Under the pieces are notes generated by a model. The model saw only the letters and a list, made by a program, of their open reading frames with translations. It was not told the DNA's origin and did not search any database. A program made the translations under genes and the position numbers. Shown in pieces: positions 49,687 through 58,031 of a DNA stretch of 64,000 nt. Position 1 is the stretch's first letter. Every line of letters starts with the position of its first letter. The stretch covers positions 1-64,000 of the forward strand of contig CABHOP010000089.1 in the NCBI GenBank assembly GCA_902168085.1, read 5' to 3'. This stretch comes from an uncultured Bacteroides sp. GTDB taxonomy: Bacteria > Bacteroidota > Bacteroidia > Chitinophagales > Chitinophagaceae.

Positions 49687-50709
49687 CTACTGTGGGCCTG
49701 TGTTGCCGAAGTTGGGCGCAAACTCTGCACGGTATACTTTTATCAGTAATAATAAGTAGGATATAAGGAGCGGGCCAAAGATAAAGCCCATGAACCCGAA
49801 TATAGGGATACCTACTATAATGCCCAATGCCGTAACGATAGGGTGCACATCGCCTAGCCGCTTGAGTATTGTAAAACGCAGCACGTTATCTATACCGCCT
49901 GTAATAACAAATGAATAAATAGACAAACCGATGGCTGCGCCTGTATGCCCGGTAGAGAAAAGGTAAACAACCAGGGGTCCCCATATTATCATACAGCCTA
50001 TGAGCGGCACCAAAGAAGCTACACCGGTAAGGATACCCCAAAGTATATACTCATCTATACCGAATATTAAGTAGCCTAATATGGCTACAGCAGCCTGGCT
50101 GGCCGCCAGTATGGGTATGCCAACTGCATTTGATACTACCATCGTTCGGGTAGCTTCCCATATATTGTCAATGTTTTCAGGCTGTAGCGGTATATATTTC
50201 TGAATGGACTGCTCCATTTTACGGCCATCTACCAGCATAAAATAGAGTATAAAGAAAGCTAACAGGGCATTGGTAAGCATATTGGCTGTGGCGCCCAGTA
50301 TACCGGGTACTTCGCCGGTTATTTTTTCCGCTATGTTCATAAGCTGTTGCTGGTTGATGCGGAATTGAGGTGATATTGCCAATAACCTTGTCGCCAGGTT
50401 ATTGATGGTATTGGTTAGCCTGTCCTTATTTTCTATTAATGCATTGAATTTTGGTATCAGTATCTGAAGAATGCCCACTATGGGCAGCACAAATACGATG
50501 ATGGCACTGAAAATAAATAATAAGGCAGTAGGTGCTTTTTTCCACTGGTGTATTACCGTAAGCTTAAAGTAGGGCTGGCGCAGCAACACATAAAACGTAA
50601 CGGCACCCAGCAGCCCCGGGAAAAATGTAAATAAGTGCATGCCGACTGTGAGGGCAAGGAACAGGATAAGCCCTATTAGCAGGTATTGTTTAATAGTATT
50701 GTTGCGCAT
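49687..50709 (-). CDS. AI-2E family transporter
   Basis: This is a 340-residue polytopic membrane protein. About eight transmembrane segments include paired N-terminal helices (about 6-45), a helix near 55-80, then a soluble amphipathic region (about 80-145) and the C-terminal group with GILTGVASLVPLIGCMIIWG (about 227-246) and GIIVGIPIFGFMGFIFGPLL near the end, the family signature. Members export autoinducer-2 or act as cation/proton exchangers, and the substrate cannot be told here. I prefer ATG at 50709 over an in-frame TTG 33 bases upstream. Confidence 0.88.
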   Translation of the reverse strand: MRNNTIKQYLLIGLILFLALTVGMHLFTFFPGLLGAVTFYVLLRQPYFKLTVIHQWKKAPTALLFIFSAIIVFVLPIVGILQILIPKFNALIENKDRLTNTINNLATRLLAISPQFRINQQQLMNIAEKITGEVPGILGATANMLTNALLAFFILYFMLVDGRKMEQSIQKYIPLQPENIDNIWEATRTMVVSNAVGIPILAASQAAVAILGYLIFGIDEYILWGILTGVASLVPLIGCMIIWGPLVVYLFSTGHTGAAIGLSIYSFVITGGIDNVLRFTILKRLGDVHPIVTALGIIVGIPIFGFMGFIFGPLLISYLLLLIKVYRAEFAPNFGNTGPQ

Positions 50710-50846
50710 TTGTCTGGGTATAAGATTGCCACTATATGTCAATTATTAAATAAAATAAAAAATTCCTGCCACCAACGATAAGGCTGGCACGATATTTATT
50801 AAATTTACAATGAAATTCATACATCAAACTTATTAAACGAATTGTT

Positions 50847-51041
50847 ATGGCTAAGACAGGAAAAACTGTAGCTACACTGCTGATAGGTGCTGCAATAGGT
50901 GCAGCTGTAGGCTATTTATTGGCAACAGATAAAGAAAAACGCCAGGAAGACCTTGGTAAAATAAAAGACCGAATCAGCAACCTGAAAGATAAACTGGGTA
51001 AGAAAACAGAAGACCTGGAACATCAAATTTATAATAGCTAA
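50847..51041 (+). CDS. YtxH-domain small membrane protein
   Basis: This is a 64-residue protein with a Gly/Ala-rich hydrophobic segment (about 7-26, VATLLIGAAIGAAVGYLLAT) followed by a charged helix (DKEKRQEDLGKIKDRISNLK, about 28-47). YtxH-like proteins are small, often stress-induced envelope proteins with no defined activity. It is the first gene of a three-gene group with short gaps (9 and 32 bases). Confidence 0.85.
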   Translation: MAKTGKTVATLLIGAAIGAAVGYLLATDKEKRQEDLGKIKDRISNLKDKLGKKTEDLEHQIYNS

Positions 51042-51050
51042 TTTACCGCC

Positions 51051-51413
51051 ATGTTCGAATTCATCGGCAAATGGAAGGATAAAATAACGGACTATATAGA
51101 CAAGCGCGTAAGTATCGTGAAGCTTGATATCATAGAACGTGTATCCCAGGTACTAAGCTTTTTTACATTTACCATTGTATGCTTTTTGCTGGTATTACCT
51201 ATACTGCTTTTTTTAGGTATGGGTATAGCTGAGTATATGGCAGAACTGGTAGGTTCGCGCGGAGGCGGTTATCTTATCATTGCCGGTATTTACCTGCTGG
51301 CACTAGGGGTGCTGTTTGCTTGCCGAAAGATGTTTATAAGAAAGTTTACCGGACTGTTCATTAAAGAAATGACAGATACGGATGAAGATGATACGGACGA
51401 GGATAACCAATAG
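51051..51413 (+). CDS. Phage-holin-family-type (holin superfamily III-like) membrane protein
   Basis: This is a 120-residue protein with an amphipathic N-terminal helix (about 5-30), two transmembrane helices (about 35-60 and 72-95) and an acidic C-terminal tail (DTDEDDTDEDNQ, 109-120). This layout is shared by the Bacteroidota proteins annotated as phage holin family, which sit with YtxH genes on chromosomes and have no connection to lysis that I know of. A role in membrane stress is a guess from the context. Confidence 0.8.
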   Translation: MFEFIGKWKDKITDYIDKRVSIVKLDIIERVSQVLSFFTFTIVCFLLVLPILLFLGMGIAEYMAELVGSRGGGYLIIAGIYLLALGVLFACRKMFIRKFTGLFIKEMTDTDEDDTDEDNQ

Positions 51414-51445
51414 TTACCGGCTTTTTAAAACTTTTGCGCTATAGC

Positions 51446-51850
51446 ATGAAACTTTATTCGAAACAACTGAATAGCCTTGAGGAGTTGAGACGTGAAAAGC
51501 GTATGCTGAAACGTGCAATAAAGGAAAGTGAGAAAGAAGGTTTTTTCCCCGGCAGTAAGAAGGAAGGGAAAGAAAATAGTGGCGAAACCGGCGATATATT
51601 GTCGGCAGCCACGGATTTATTCAGTAGTTCACCTTTAGGTAGCCTGGCTATGGCAGTAGGTATGCCGTTGTTGAAGCAAACAGCTGGGAAAACGATTGCT
51701 AAAAGTGGCGGAAAGATTTTAGGTTCTCTGCTAAAAGAAGTAGGTTTCTCGTACCTGAAATGGAAAGCCGTGGAACTGGGTATAAAAGGAGTAAGGCAGC
51801 TAATAAAGAAACGGAAAGAAAAAATGGAGAAACAAAAGGCGCATCGTTGA
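51446..51850 (+). CDS. Conserved basic protein of unknown function in the YtxH group
   Basis: This is a 134-residue protein. It has a charged N-terminus (LNSLEELRREKRMLKRAIKE, about 7-26), a Ser/Gly-rich middle with two weakly hydrophobic stretches (LGSLAMAVGMPLL, about 64-76, and ILGSLLKEVGFSYLKW), and a very basic C-terminus (KKRKEKMEKQKAHR). I do not recognise the family. The ATG at 51446 is preferred over the TTG 12 bases upstream. It closes the YtxH/holin-like group, and the terminator overlaps its stop codon. Confidence 0.75.
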   Translation: MKLYSKQLNSLEELRREKRMLKRAIKESEKEGFFPGSKKEGKENSGETGDILSAATDLFSSSPLGSLAMAVGMPLLKQTAGKTIAKSGGKILGSLLKEVGFSYLKWKAVELGIKGVRQLIKKRKEKMEKQKAHR

Positions 51851-51862
51851 TGCGCCTTTTTT
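51835..51862 (+). terminator. Terminator of the YtxH group
   Basis: AAGGCGCATC pairs with GATGCGCCTT around a 2-3 base loop and is followed by TTTT. The left arm lies inside the last codons of the coding sequence. Confidence 0.8.
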
Positions 51863-51870
51863 AATATCCA

Positions 51871-52692
51871 CTATTTTTCGTGTAAAGCAATGACGGGGAT
51901 GTGTGCCACTTTGGCTAAAGCCTTAGTGCTGCTTTTGTGAAATAATCCCTCAAAGAAGCTGTGCCGGTGAGGTATCATTACCAGCAGGTCTATGTTGTTT
52001 TCTTCAACAAAATGTTGGATACCCACTGTTTTATCCGCATTATCTATAAAATGATACTGAGGGTCGGCTTCTCCTACCAGGTCATTCAGCGCAGTGGCTT
52101 CTTCCGGTGTATTGGTAGCAAACTCTCTATTATCATGATCCACGTTCAATACATACAACGCTGCTTTTGTGTTGTTTACCAGTTTTAGCAAGTCTGCAGC
52201 AGGAAGCTGCTCGCGTATATTTTTATAATCACAGGCAAAACATATTTTCTTCGGAGGGATAAAATCTATACCCGGCGGCACGGCCATTACAGGGTGTTCT
52301 GAATTACGCAAGATATTGAGTAAACTGCCACCAAACCAGAACCCATCATCATCGCTAAGGCTATTGCCTACTACTATCAGCCACGGCTGATGTTGTTTGG
52401 CATAGTCGGCTAATGCTTCGGTAATATCGCCAAATGAGATATGGCTTTGTATCGATATGCCGGGATAAATAGCTGAGAGGGTTCTTACCAGCTCCGCCAT
52501 ATGATTTTCAGCAATTTCCCTGCTTTCCTCTATAGGCATTACCGGCATGGGGTTTTCCGTAAATGTTACCGGTATAGTATAAGAATGTACTACTGCTATG
52601 GAAGCATTATACTCCTGTGCCATGCGACATGCGTAGTGGAGTGCATGGTTGGCCACGTCAGAAAAGTCAGTAGCGGTAATGATTAAAGACAT
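51871..52692 (-). CDS. Universal stress protein with two UspA domains
   Basis: This is a 273-residue cytoplasmic protein of two tandem UspA domains (about 1-142 and 147-273). The first has IITATDFSDVANHALHYACR (about 4-23) and PWLIVVGNSLSDDD, and the second has KICFACDYKNIREQLPAADL (about 150-169) and DLLVMIPHRHSFFEGLFHKS (about 236-255). The ATP-binding G-x2-G-x9-G motif is only partly matched in either domain, so nucleotide binding is uncertain. Such proteins accumulate under starvation and stress. The start codon is buried in a perfect 15-bp hairpin (52692-52737), which suggests control of translation. Confidence 0.9.
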   Translation of the reverse strand: MSLIITATDFSDVANHALHYACRMAQEYNASIAVVHSYTIPVTFTENPMPVMPIEESREIAENHMAELVRTLSAIYPGISIQSHISFGDITEALADYAKQHQPWLIVVGNSLSDDDGFWFGGSLLNILRNSEHPVMAVPPGIDFIPPKKICFACDYKNIREQLPAADLLKLVNNTKAALYVLNVDHDNREFATNTPEEATALNDLVGEADPQYHFIDNADKTVGIQHFVEENNIDLLVMIPHRHSFFEGLFHKSSTKALAKVAHIPVIALHEK

Positions 52693-52737
52693 GTTCCCTT
52701 TTTTTTCAATGAAAAGTTACTTAAAAAAAAGGGAACA
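52692..52737 (-). promoter_or_regulatory. Perfect hairpin covering the start of the universal stress gene
   Basis: On the minus strand TGTTCCCTTTTTTTT (52737-52723) is the exact complement of AAAAAAAAGGGAACA (52706-52692), with a 16-base loop. The last A of the second arm is the first base of the ATG. The arm hides the A-rich region and GGGAA just upstream of the start. Eleven of 15 pairs are A-U, so a stress- or temperature-sensitive switch is possible. No T run follows the hairpin on this strand, so it is not a normal terminator. Confidence 0.5.
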
Positions 52738-52777
52738 CAAAAGCTGAAAATGCTATTTAAGATAGAAATAATGGCAA

Positions 52778-53518
52778 TTATTTCTTCTTCAGGATGCTGC
52801 CAAGGCTTTTTTCGATCACCTGGCCAAAGGTTGCTAATATGATCTTTATATCCATCAGGATACTGCGGTTCTTCAGATAGTATACATCCCACTGGATGCG
52901 TTTGCGCAGTTCACGCTCCACAGTTATCTCACCTATATAGCCTTTTATTTGGGCCATACCCGTCATACCGGGTGTAGCCTCATGGCGCAAATTGTAGTAT
53001 GGTATGAACTGTGAATAGTAGCGTGTATGGTACAGCATATGCGGGCGCGGGCCTACAATGCTCATATCGCCCAGCAGCACGTTGAAAAACTGTGGTGTTT
53101 CGTCCAGGTGTGTCAACCGGAGAAATTTACCTATTGTAGTAATACGTTTATCATTATTGGTAGCTTGCTTGGTATCAGCATCGGCATTTACATGCATGGT
53201 GCGAAACTTAAAGCAATCAAACTCAACGCCTTTATAACCTGTACGTTTTTGAATGAAGAAAACGGGCCCTTTAGATGTGAGTTTTATTAATATAGCCACT
53301 ATAGGGTATAACCACGACATCACAAGTGCTATAAATGTAAAAGATACCGCAAGGTCCATCACCCTTTTTACCGCAGCATAATAGGCAGATGGCTGATAAA
53401 CCATATACCTATGGTTTATTTCGCGAAACATTTCACGAATTTCTGCCATGTCAGATTGCGGCGCAGTCTGTCTGGGGGTGGCAGCATTAGGTATTTTTAT
53501 GACAAAGGGTTGTTCCAT
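52778..53518 (-). CDS. Initiating sugar-phosphate transferase (undecaprenyl-phosphate type)
   Basis: This is a 246-residue membrane-associated phosphoglycosyltransferase of the small PglC-like class. One membrane segment (about 50-78) follows KRVMDLAVS. The catalytic part has SKGPVFFIQKRTGYKGVEFD (about 83-102), FKFRTMH, DETPQFFNVLLGDMSIVGPR (about 139-158) with the conserved Asp-Glu pair, and PGMTGMAQIKGY. These enzymes load the first sugar phosphate onto undecaprenyl phosphate and so begin O-antigen or exopolysaccharide repeat units. It lacks the large N-terminal membrane region of WbaP/WcaJ. It is part of the polysaccharide cluster that continues to 61190. Confidence 0.9.
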   Translation of the reverse strand: MEQPFVIKIPNAATPRQTAPQSDMAEIREMFREINHRYMVYQPSAYYAAVKRVMDLAVSFTFIALVMSWLYPIVAILIKLTSKGPVFFIQKRTGYKGVEFDCFKFRTMHVNADADTKQATNNDKRITTIGKFLRLTHLDETPQFFNVLLGDMSIVGPRPHMLYHTRYYSQFIPYYNLRHEATPGMTGMAQIKGYIGEITVERELRKRIQWDVYYLKNRSILMDIKIILATFGQVIEKSLGSILKKK

Positions 53519-53641
53519 TACTTCTTAAAACGATCTTTTTTCAACTGTAGTATTACAGCAAAAATCGTGTCAAACTTTCTTTCGGGTGCAAATTTCTTAA
53601 TTTTTTTTGCAATAGTTTAATATTTGGGTAATATTATTTTT

Positions 53642-54940
53642 CTACACCAGTTGTTTTCGGCTATAATATATGTTCCAAAATATAGCTGAAAAAAATGTAT
53701 AATATATTACGCCGGCCTGTGTTTGCAATGCCGCTTCCTGAAACATGAAGAAAAGTGCGGTGATATGAAACACTATAAAAAAATACTTGAATGGTATTTT
53801 ACGGACGTACAGGAGCGGGGGAAGCGTAATAAGCATAAAAAGCAGCATACCCGGCAGCCCTATCATCAGTAGCGACTGAAACCACATATTATGCATATTT
53901 AAATTGAAGTATTCCGACCGTTTATTTGGGTCTGGGTTATTTACATCTATCCCATAGGTGGCCATTTTCTGGTTTTGCAAATCTTGCGCATCGCCATTGC
54001 CGGAACCTGTGAGCCATAAATGATGCTCGTTGATGTTTTCAAAGCCCATGCGCCAAACCATTAGCCTGAGCGTCAGGTTATTAAAATCTTTCTGCGGCAC
54101 ATTGTGGTAATCCTTTAGCCAGGCTTTACTAATATCCTTTTGAAAAATATCAGCATAACGTTTTTTAATAGGATTGTTTGTGAAGACAAGCAAGCCGGCT
54201 ATTGTCACAAAGACAGCCAATGTAGCACCTATTTGCATACGGGTAAGTCTGGCATGTCTGAATATTTTTACAATATATATAGGTATCAGCACTATAAAGA
54301 AGACCACGGTGAGCATGCGCGCCGAAAGCATCAGGAAAAAGGCTGTGAGCAGCACAATGAAGAATACCCGCCATTTTTTAGCTCCTTTATCGAAATAAAA
54401 CTCCCATGGCCACAAAAGTAAAGCGGTAAGGGAAAGCATAGTATGCCAGGCTACATACACAGCATTGGCGTCCAACCTGTAAACCAGGTCGTGATAAAAG
54501 AAAAATTTATAATAAAAATAGCCCTCTGTATTCACCCTGATGCAAGCCTGTATAATGCAAAACAGTGCAATAGTAGCAGAACCTAATATGGCGGATAAAA
54601 AAATGGTTTCTAGCTTTTTTTTATCAAATGATAGCCCGGCACCTATAATAATAGGCAAGATAAGTAAGCTGAATTTTGATTGAAGGTCGAAAGCCGATTG
54701 TGATTTATTAGCGCTGTAAGTATAGCTGATAGCATGCAACAGGAAATATGCTATCCATGGCCATAGCCACTTGCGTTCTTTTAGTTTTTTAAATATGTCG
54801 GCAAAGTTGGCCTGAAGTAACCATATAACCATCAGTAGCCCGATGGTAGCTGCGGCAAATATATAAGGGTATGATACGAAAAACGCTAGCATGCAAAGCA
54901 GCGCATGCATTGCTATTTGTAGCCATTTGCCTTTTAGCAT
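53642..54940 (-). CDS. O-antigen ligase/polymerase family protein (WaaL/Wzy_C)
   Basis: This is a 432-residue polytopic membrane protein with about eleven transmembrane helices. A large periplasmic loop (about 265-350) contains LTLRLMVWRMGFENINEHHL (about 288-307), and is followed by NMHNMWFQSLLMIGLPGMLL (about 349-368), the pattern of the Wzy_C domain with conserved Arg and His. It either ligates polysaccharide to lipid A core or polymerises repeat units. The two cannot be told apart by eye. The -7 element lies 5 bases before its ATG. Confidence 0.85.
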   Translation of the reverse strand: MLKGKWLQIAMHALLCMLAFFVSYPYIFAAATIGLLMVIWLLQANFADIFKKLKERKWLWPWIAYFLLHAISYTYSANKSQSAFDLQSKFSLLILPIIIGAGLSFDKKKLETIFLSAILGSATIALFCIIQACIRVNTEGYFYYKFFFYHDLVYRLDANAVYVAWHTMLSLTALLLWPWEFYFDKGAKKWRVFFIVLLTAFFLMLSARMLTVVFFIVLIPIYIVKIFRHARLTRMQIGATLAVFVTIAGLLVFTNNPIKKRYADIFQKDISKAWLKDYHNVPQKDFNNLTLRLMVWRMGFENINEHHLWLTGSGNGDAQDLQNQKMATYGIDVNNPDPNKRSEYFNLNMHNMWFQSLLMIGLPGMLLFMLITLPPLLYVRKIPFKYFFIVFHITALFFMFQEAALQTQAGVIYYTFFSAIFWNIYYSRKQLV

Positions 54941-54945
54941 GTTTG

Positions 54946-54953
54946 CAAAAGTA
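54946..54953 (-). promoter_or_regulatory. Promoter -7 element of the O-antigen ligase-like gene
   Basis: The minus strand reads TACTTTTG, a perfect TAnnTTTG. The ATG at 54940 lies 5 bases after it, so transcription would begin at or next to the start codon. Confidence 0.45.
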
Positions 54954-55006
54954 GCTGATTAAATAGTAATTTTACCGTCATTTTGTTACAGAATCAGCTC
55001 CTTTAA

Positions 55007-56431
55007 GTGAAAAATACCCTCTTCGGCAAAATTTTGTCTTCAGGTTTGCAAGCCATTGCCGTGCAGGTATTTGGCGGGGTGTTCTTTATTATCATTTCGT
55101 TTTATTTATCTAAAGACTATTTTGGAGTGATAAACTGGGCCAATGCTGTAGCCATGGTGCTTACCATGCTGCTAAGCTTTGGTATGGACCAAGTAGTAGT
55201 ACGCAGGATTGCAGCGTCCGAAACATCAGACTGGGCCGCTACAGCTTACCTGCTGCATGCCGGTGTAGGTTCATTGGTCACGTTTTTGATACTTTTTGGC
55301 ATCAGCATGGTGCCTTCGTTTCAGGATGCGCCTAAAATACAGCTGTTGCCATGGTTATTCTTATCCCAAGGGTTATTATTTACGGCCGGCCCTATAAAGC
55401 AATTGCTGAACGCCAAGCAACACTTTAAACCCTATGCACTGATAGCTATAATAAGCAACAGTGCCAAGCTACTGGCAGCCTACTGGCTGATAAAGACAAA
55501 TGCCTTATCGGTAAATGGTGTGATGGCAATTTTGGTAATATGTGGCTTATTCGAGTTGTTAGCTTTGCTGATATATTCTTTGGTTAAGAAAAAACTGGAT
55601 TTGACCTTTAGAAGGACAGCTTACCTTAAATTGCTGAAAGAGGCTGCGCCGCAATATATAGCTGTTTTGTTTGATGCCAGCCTGGCGCGTATTGATTGGA
55701 TATTATTGGGGATTATCAGCACACCGGCAGCTTCTGCCGAATATGGCCTTGCATACCGTGCTTATGAAATAGCCAAGCTACCACTAACGGTATTGAGTCC
55801 GATATTGCTGGCAAGATTTGCGAAAATACTGATGGTAAACACTACCCTGTCGGAGGGTACGCAAAAGCAGGTGAAAGACCTGTTTGTGCTGGAAATGTTT
55901 TTTGCTACCATGATACCATTGGTATTGAATATATTATGGTCGCCTGTACTGGATGATGTATTCAACGGCAAATATGGCTCTGTAAATGCTATGGAATTCA
56001 TGATATTATCCCTTTGTATCCCCATACAATTTTATATCAACCTGCTATGGACGCTCGGTTTCTCTGCACGTAAGTACAAGCAGATAAGCACTATAATAGC
56101 CAGTACTGCATTTATCAATATAGGGTTGAATGCGGTGCTGATACCGTTTTATGGTGGCATGGGTGCCGCCATAGCATTTCTTGCCACCTCTATTATGCAA
56201 CTGGTGGGCTATTACCGGTTATCAGATAAATATGTAATGAAATTCTCTTCGCTGCCCTTGTTTTCTTTCCTGTTGATAGGTGCGGTGAGCTATATAGCGG
56301 CTGTTAATATTGTATCGGCATTATGGATGCAGGTAGGGCTGGCTGTTTTTTTATATGTAGCTATAGCATTAGTTTTAAAGCAGGTAAATACCGGAAATGT
56401 AAAGTCGCTACTGACATTACTGAAAAAATAA
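55007..56431 (+). CDS. Polysaccharide flippase (Wzx-type, MATE/MOP superfamily)
   Basis: This is a 474-residue membrane protein with 12-14 transmembrane helices. The N-terminal pattern FGKILSSGLQAIAVQVFGGV and SKDYFGVINWANAVAMVLTM (about 33-52) is that of O-antigen flippases, and the central hinge has SLARIDWILLGIISTPAASA (about 224-243) with EYGLAYRAYEI. It moves undecaprenyl-linked repeat units across the inner membrane. The start is GTG at 55007, with no suitable ATG nearby. It heads the plus-strand polysaccharide operon, which is divergent from the ligase-like gene. Confidence 0.9.
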   Translation: MKNTLFGKILSSGLQAIAVQVFGGVFFIIISFYLSKDYFGVINWANAVAMVLTMLLSFGMDQVVVRRIAASETSDWAATAYLLHAGVGSLVTFLILFGISMVPSFQDAPKIQLLPWLFLSQGLLFTAGPIKQLLNAKQHFKPYALIAIISNSAKLLAAYWLIKTNALSVNGVMAILVICGLFELLALLIYSLVKKKLDLTFRRTAYLKLLKEAAPQYIAVLFDASLARIDWILLGIISTPAASAEYGLAYRAYEIAKLPLTVLSPILLARFAKILMVNTTLSEGTQKQVKDLFVLEMFFATMIPLVLNILWSPVLDDVFNGKYGSVNAMEFMILSLCIPIQFYINLLWTLGFSARKYKQISTIIASTAFINIGLNAVLIPFYGGMGAAIAFLATSIMQLVGYYRLSDKYVMKFSSLPLFSFLLIGAVSYIAAVNIVSALWMQVGLAVFLYVAIALVLKQVNTGNVKSLLTLLKK

Positions 56432-56444
56432 GCTGCTATAAAGA

Positions 56445-58031
56445 ATGACAAATACCAAAAGGAACATTTTTCAGGATGTGGATTGGGCAACCTTGTTGTT
56501 CCTGATAGGTATTACCTATGTAAAGCTGTATGTGAAGATTGCCGCTATCTGTTTTTATCTGGTATGGCTTATTTATAAAAAATATAAAACCACCAACTTT
56601 CCCGGCTTTAGCCGGTTCTATTTTCTGATGCCCGTAATAGGTATTGTGACGCCATTGCTGAATGGCTCTTTCAATGCAGATGGATATATGTTTGGCTATG
56701 CAATGGGTGTTGTGAACTGGCTGCTGGCTGGTATAGCATCTTACTTTTTATGTGTAGCCGTAGTAAATACTCCGATACATAAACTAAGAAGTACCGTAAA
56801 GGTTTTTTTTCTTTTCAATGCACTATTCAGCTTTGGTGAGCTGGGCAGGATGATGATAGACTCCGGGCAACTGGTGCCCTATTGGTACTGGGAGCCTACG
56901 GAATACTATGGCGGCTCAACCGGCGACCATGTGAAGGGATTGTTCAGCAATATATCTGTAGCTAATGCCACCGCCAATGCAATGGGTGTTATCTACTTTG
57001 TGTATCATAGAGAGATGAAGTGGGCAATACTTTGTGTGTTGGTACTATTGCTATGTACCAGTAACCTTACGCTGATTCTGTTATTGTTATTTCTCATTGC
57101 TATGTTGGTATTGCTGAAAGGTCGCGAGCCTAAAATGCAAGTACTGGCAGTATTGGCAACTATCGGTATTGTGTATCCCATACTCAGTCTTAATAACATA
57201 AAGTATGTAGGGGCAGTATATACACAGGAAACAGAAAGGAAGAAAGAAAAGGAGACGCAGCCTACAGCGGCTAAAAAGGCAAAACAGCCGGAAATAGGCG
57301 ATTTTTCAGGTATTGCTACTGCAGGCAACTATTATCTGCATAAAGAAAGCTATTATAAACTGCCACTGAATGATAGCCAGCTCATAAGCTATAAAGATGA
57401 TCTGAAATATCTGCAGCAGTTTGGTACCGCACGTTCACAGTCGAATGACAACCTGCACCTGGAGCCGGCTGTACTGAAAGGCATTATAGAAAAGTGGTAC
57501 GGCATACCTTATGCTAAAACACCATTAGCAAAAGATCCGGGCTTAGTGAAATTGTATACCGGTAAACAGACGCTGAACTATCTTAATAGTAGCATGAAAC
57601 ACTTGTTCTTTGGTGCAGGTGTGGGTAATTTTTCTTCGAAGCAGGCTATCAAGAGTACTGGTTTAGGCTGGCAGGGAAGCTATCCTACCAAATATATATA
57701 TGTGAGCAATGATTTTTTACAGTACCATTTGTATAGTTTAATGTTTGTGTTCTCGATGCCTATATCAGAGCATTCCATTATTAATATGCCCAATAGCATT
57801 TATAATCAATTGGCAGGTGAATACGGGTTGGCAGGCATAACGGCTTTTATTGTTTTTTATATAGGCTATATATGGAAGAACAGGCGTAGCCTGAAAGTTT
57901 CCAGGTATATCATACCAATCGTATTTTTATTTTTCGGGTTTGAGTACTGGTTTGAAATGATATCGTTAACGGCATTGTTTGAACTGATAATATTCATTGA
58001 TATTTACAAGCAGGATGAGCCAATCACATAA
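56445..58031 (+). CDS. O-antigen polymerase-like membrane protein with a large extracytoplasmic insert
   Basis: This is a 528-residue protein with transmembrane segments in two groups (about 14-260 and 420-520). Between them lies a hydrophilic region of about 150 residues that starts with a charged stretch (ETERKKEKETQPTAAKKAKQ, about 264-283). Near the second group it has FGAGVGNFSSKQAI and MPNSIYNQLAGEYGLAGITA (about 448-467), a typical Wzy motif. It is probably the Wzy that polymerises repeat units flipped by the upstream protein. The insert is unusually long. The next glycosyltransferase gene starts within its last 17 bases. Confidence 0.75.
   Translation: MTNTKRNIFQDVDWATLLFLIGITYVKLYVKIAAICFYLVWLIYKKYKTTNFPGFSRFYFLMPVIGIVTPLLNGSFNADGYMFGYAMGVVNWLLAGIASYFLCVAVVNTPIHKLRSTVKVFFLFNALFSFGELGRMMIDSGQLVPYWYWEPTEYYGGSTGDHVKGLFSNISVANATANAMGVIYFVYHREMKWAILCVLVLLLCTSNLTLILLLLFLIAMLVLLKGREPKMQVLAVLATIGIVYPILSLNNIKYVGAVYTQETERKKEKETQPTAAKKAKQPEIGDFSGIATAGNYYLHKESYYKLPLNDSQLISYKDDLKYLQQFGTARSQSNDNLHLEPAVLKGIIEKWYGIPYAKTPLAKDPGLVKLYTGKQTLNYLNSSMKHLFFGAGVGNFSSKQAIKSTGLGWQGSYPTKYIYVSNDFLQYHLYSLMFVFSMPISEHSIINMPNSIYNQLAGEYGLAGITAFIVFYIGYIWKNRRSLKVSRYIIPIVFLFFGFEYWFEMISLTALFELIIFIDIYKQDEPIT

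Noticed and set aside
51051-51413. Prophage remnant suggested by the holin-like protein
   Set aside because: No endolysin, structural, integrase or att sequences surround it, and the same protein type occurs in ordinary Bacteroidota chromosomes next to YtxH genes.
52764-52785. AT-rich hairpin at the end of the sugar-transferase gene as a terminator
   Set aside because: The stem is only 8 A-T-rich pairs (AGAAATAA/TTATTTCT), includes the stop codon and has no T run of note, so support is too weak.
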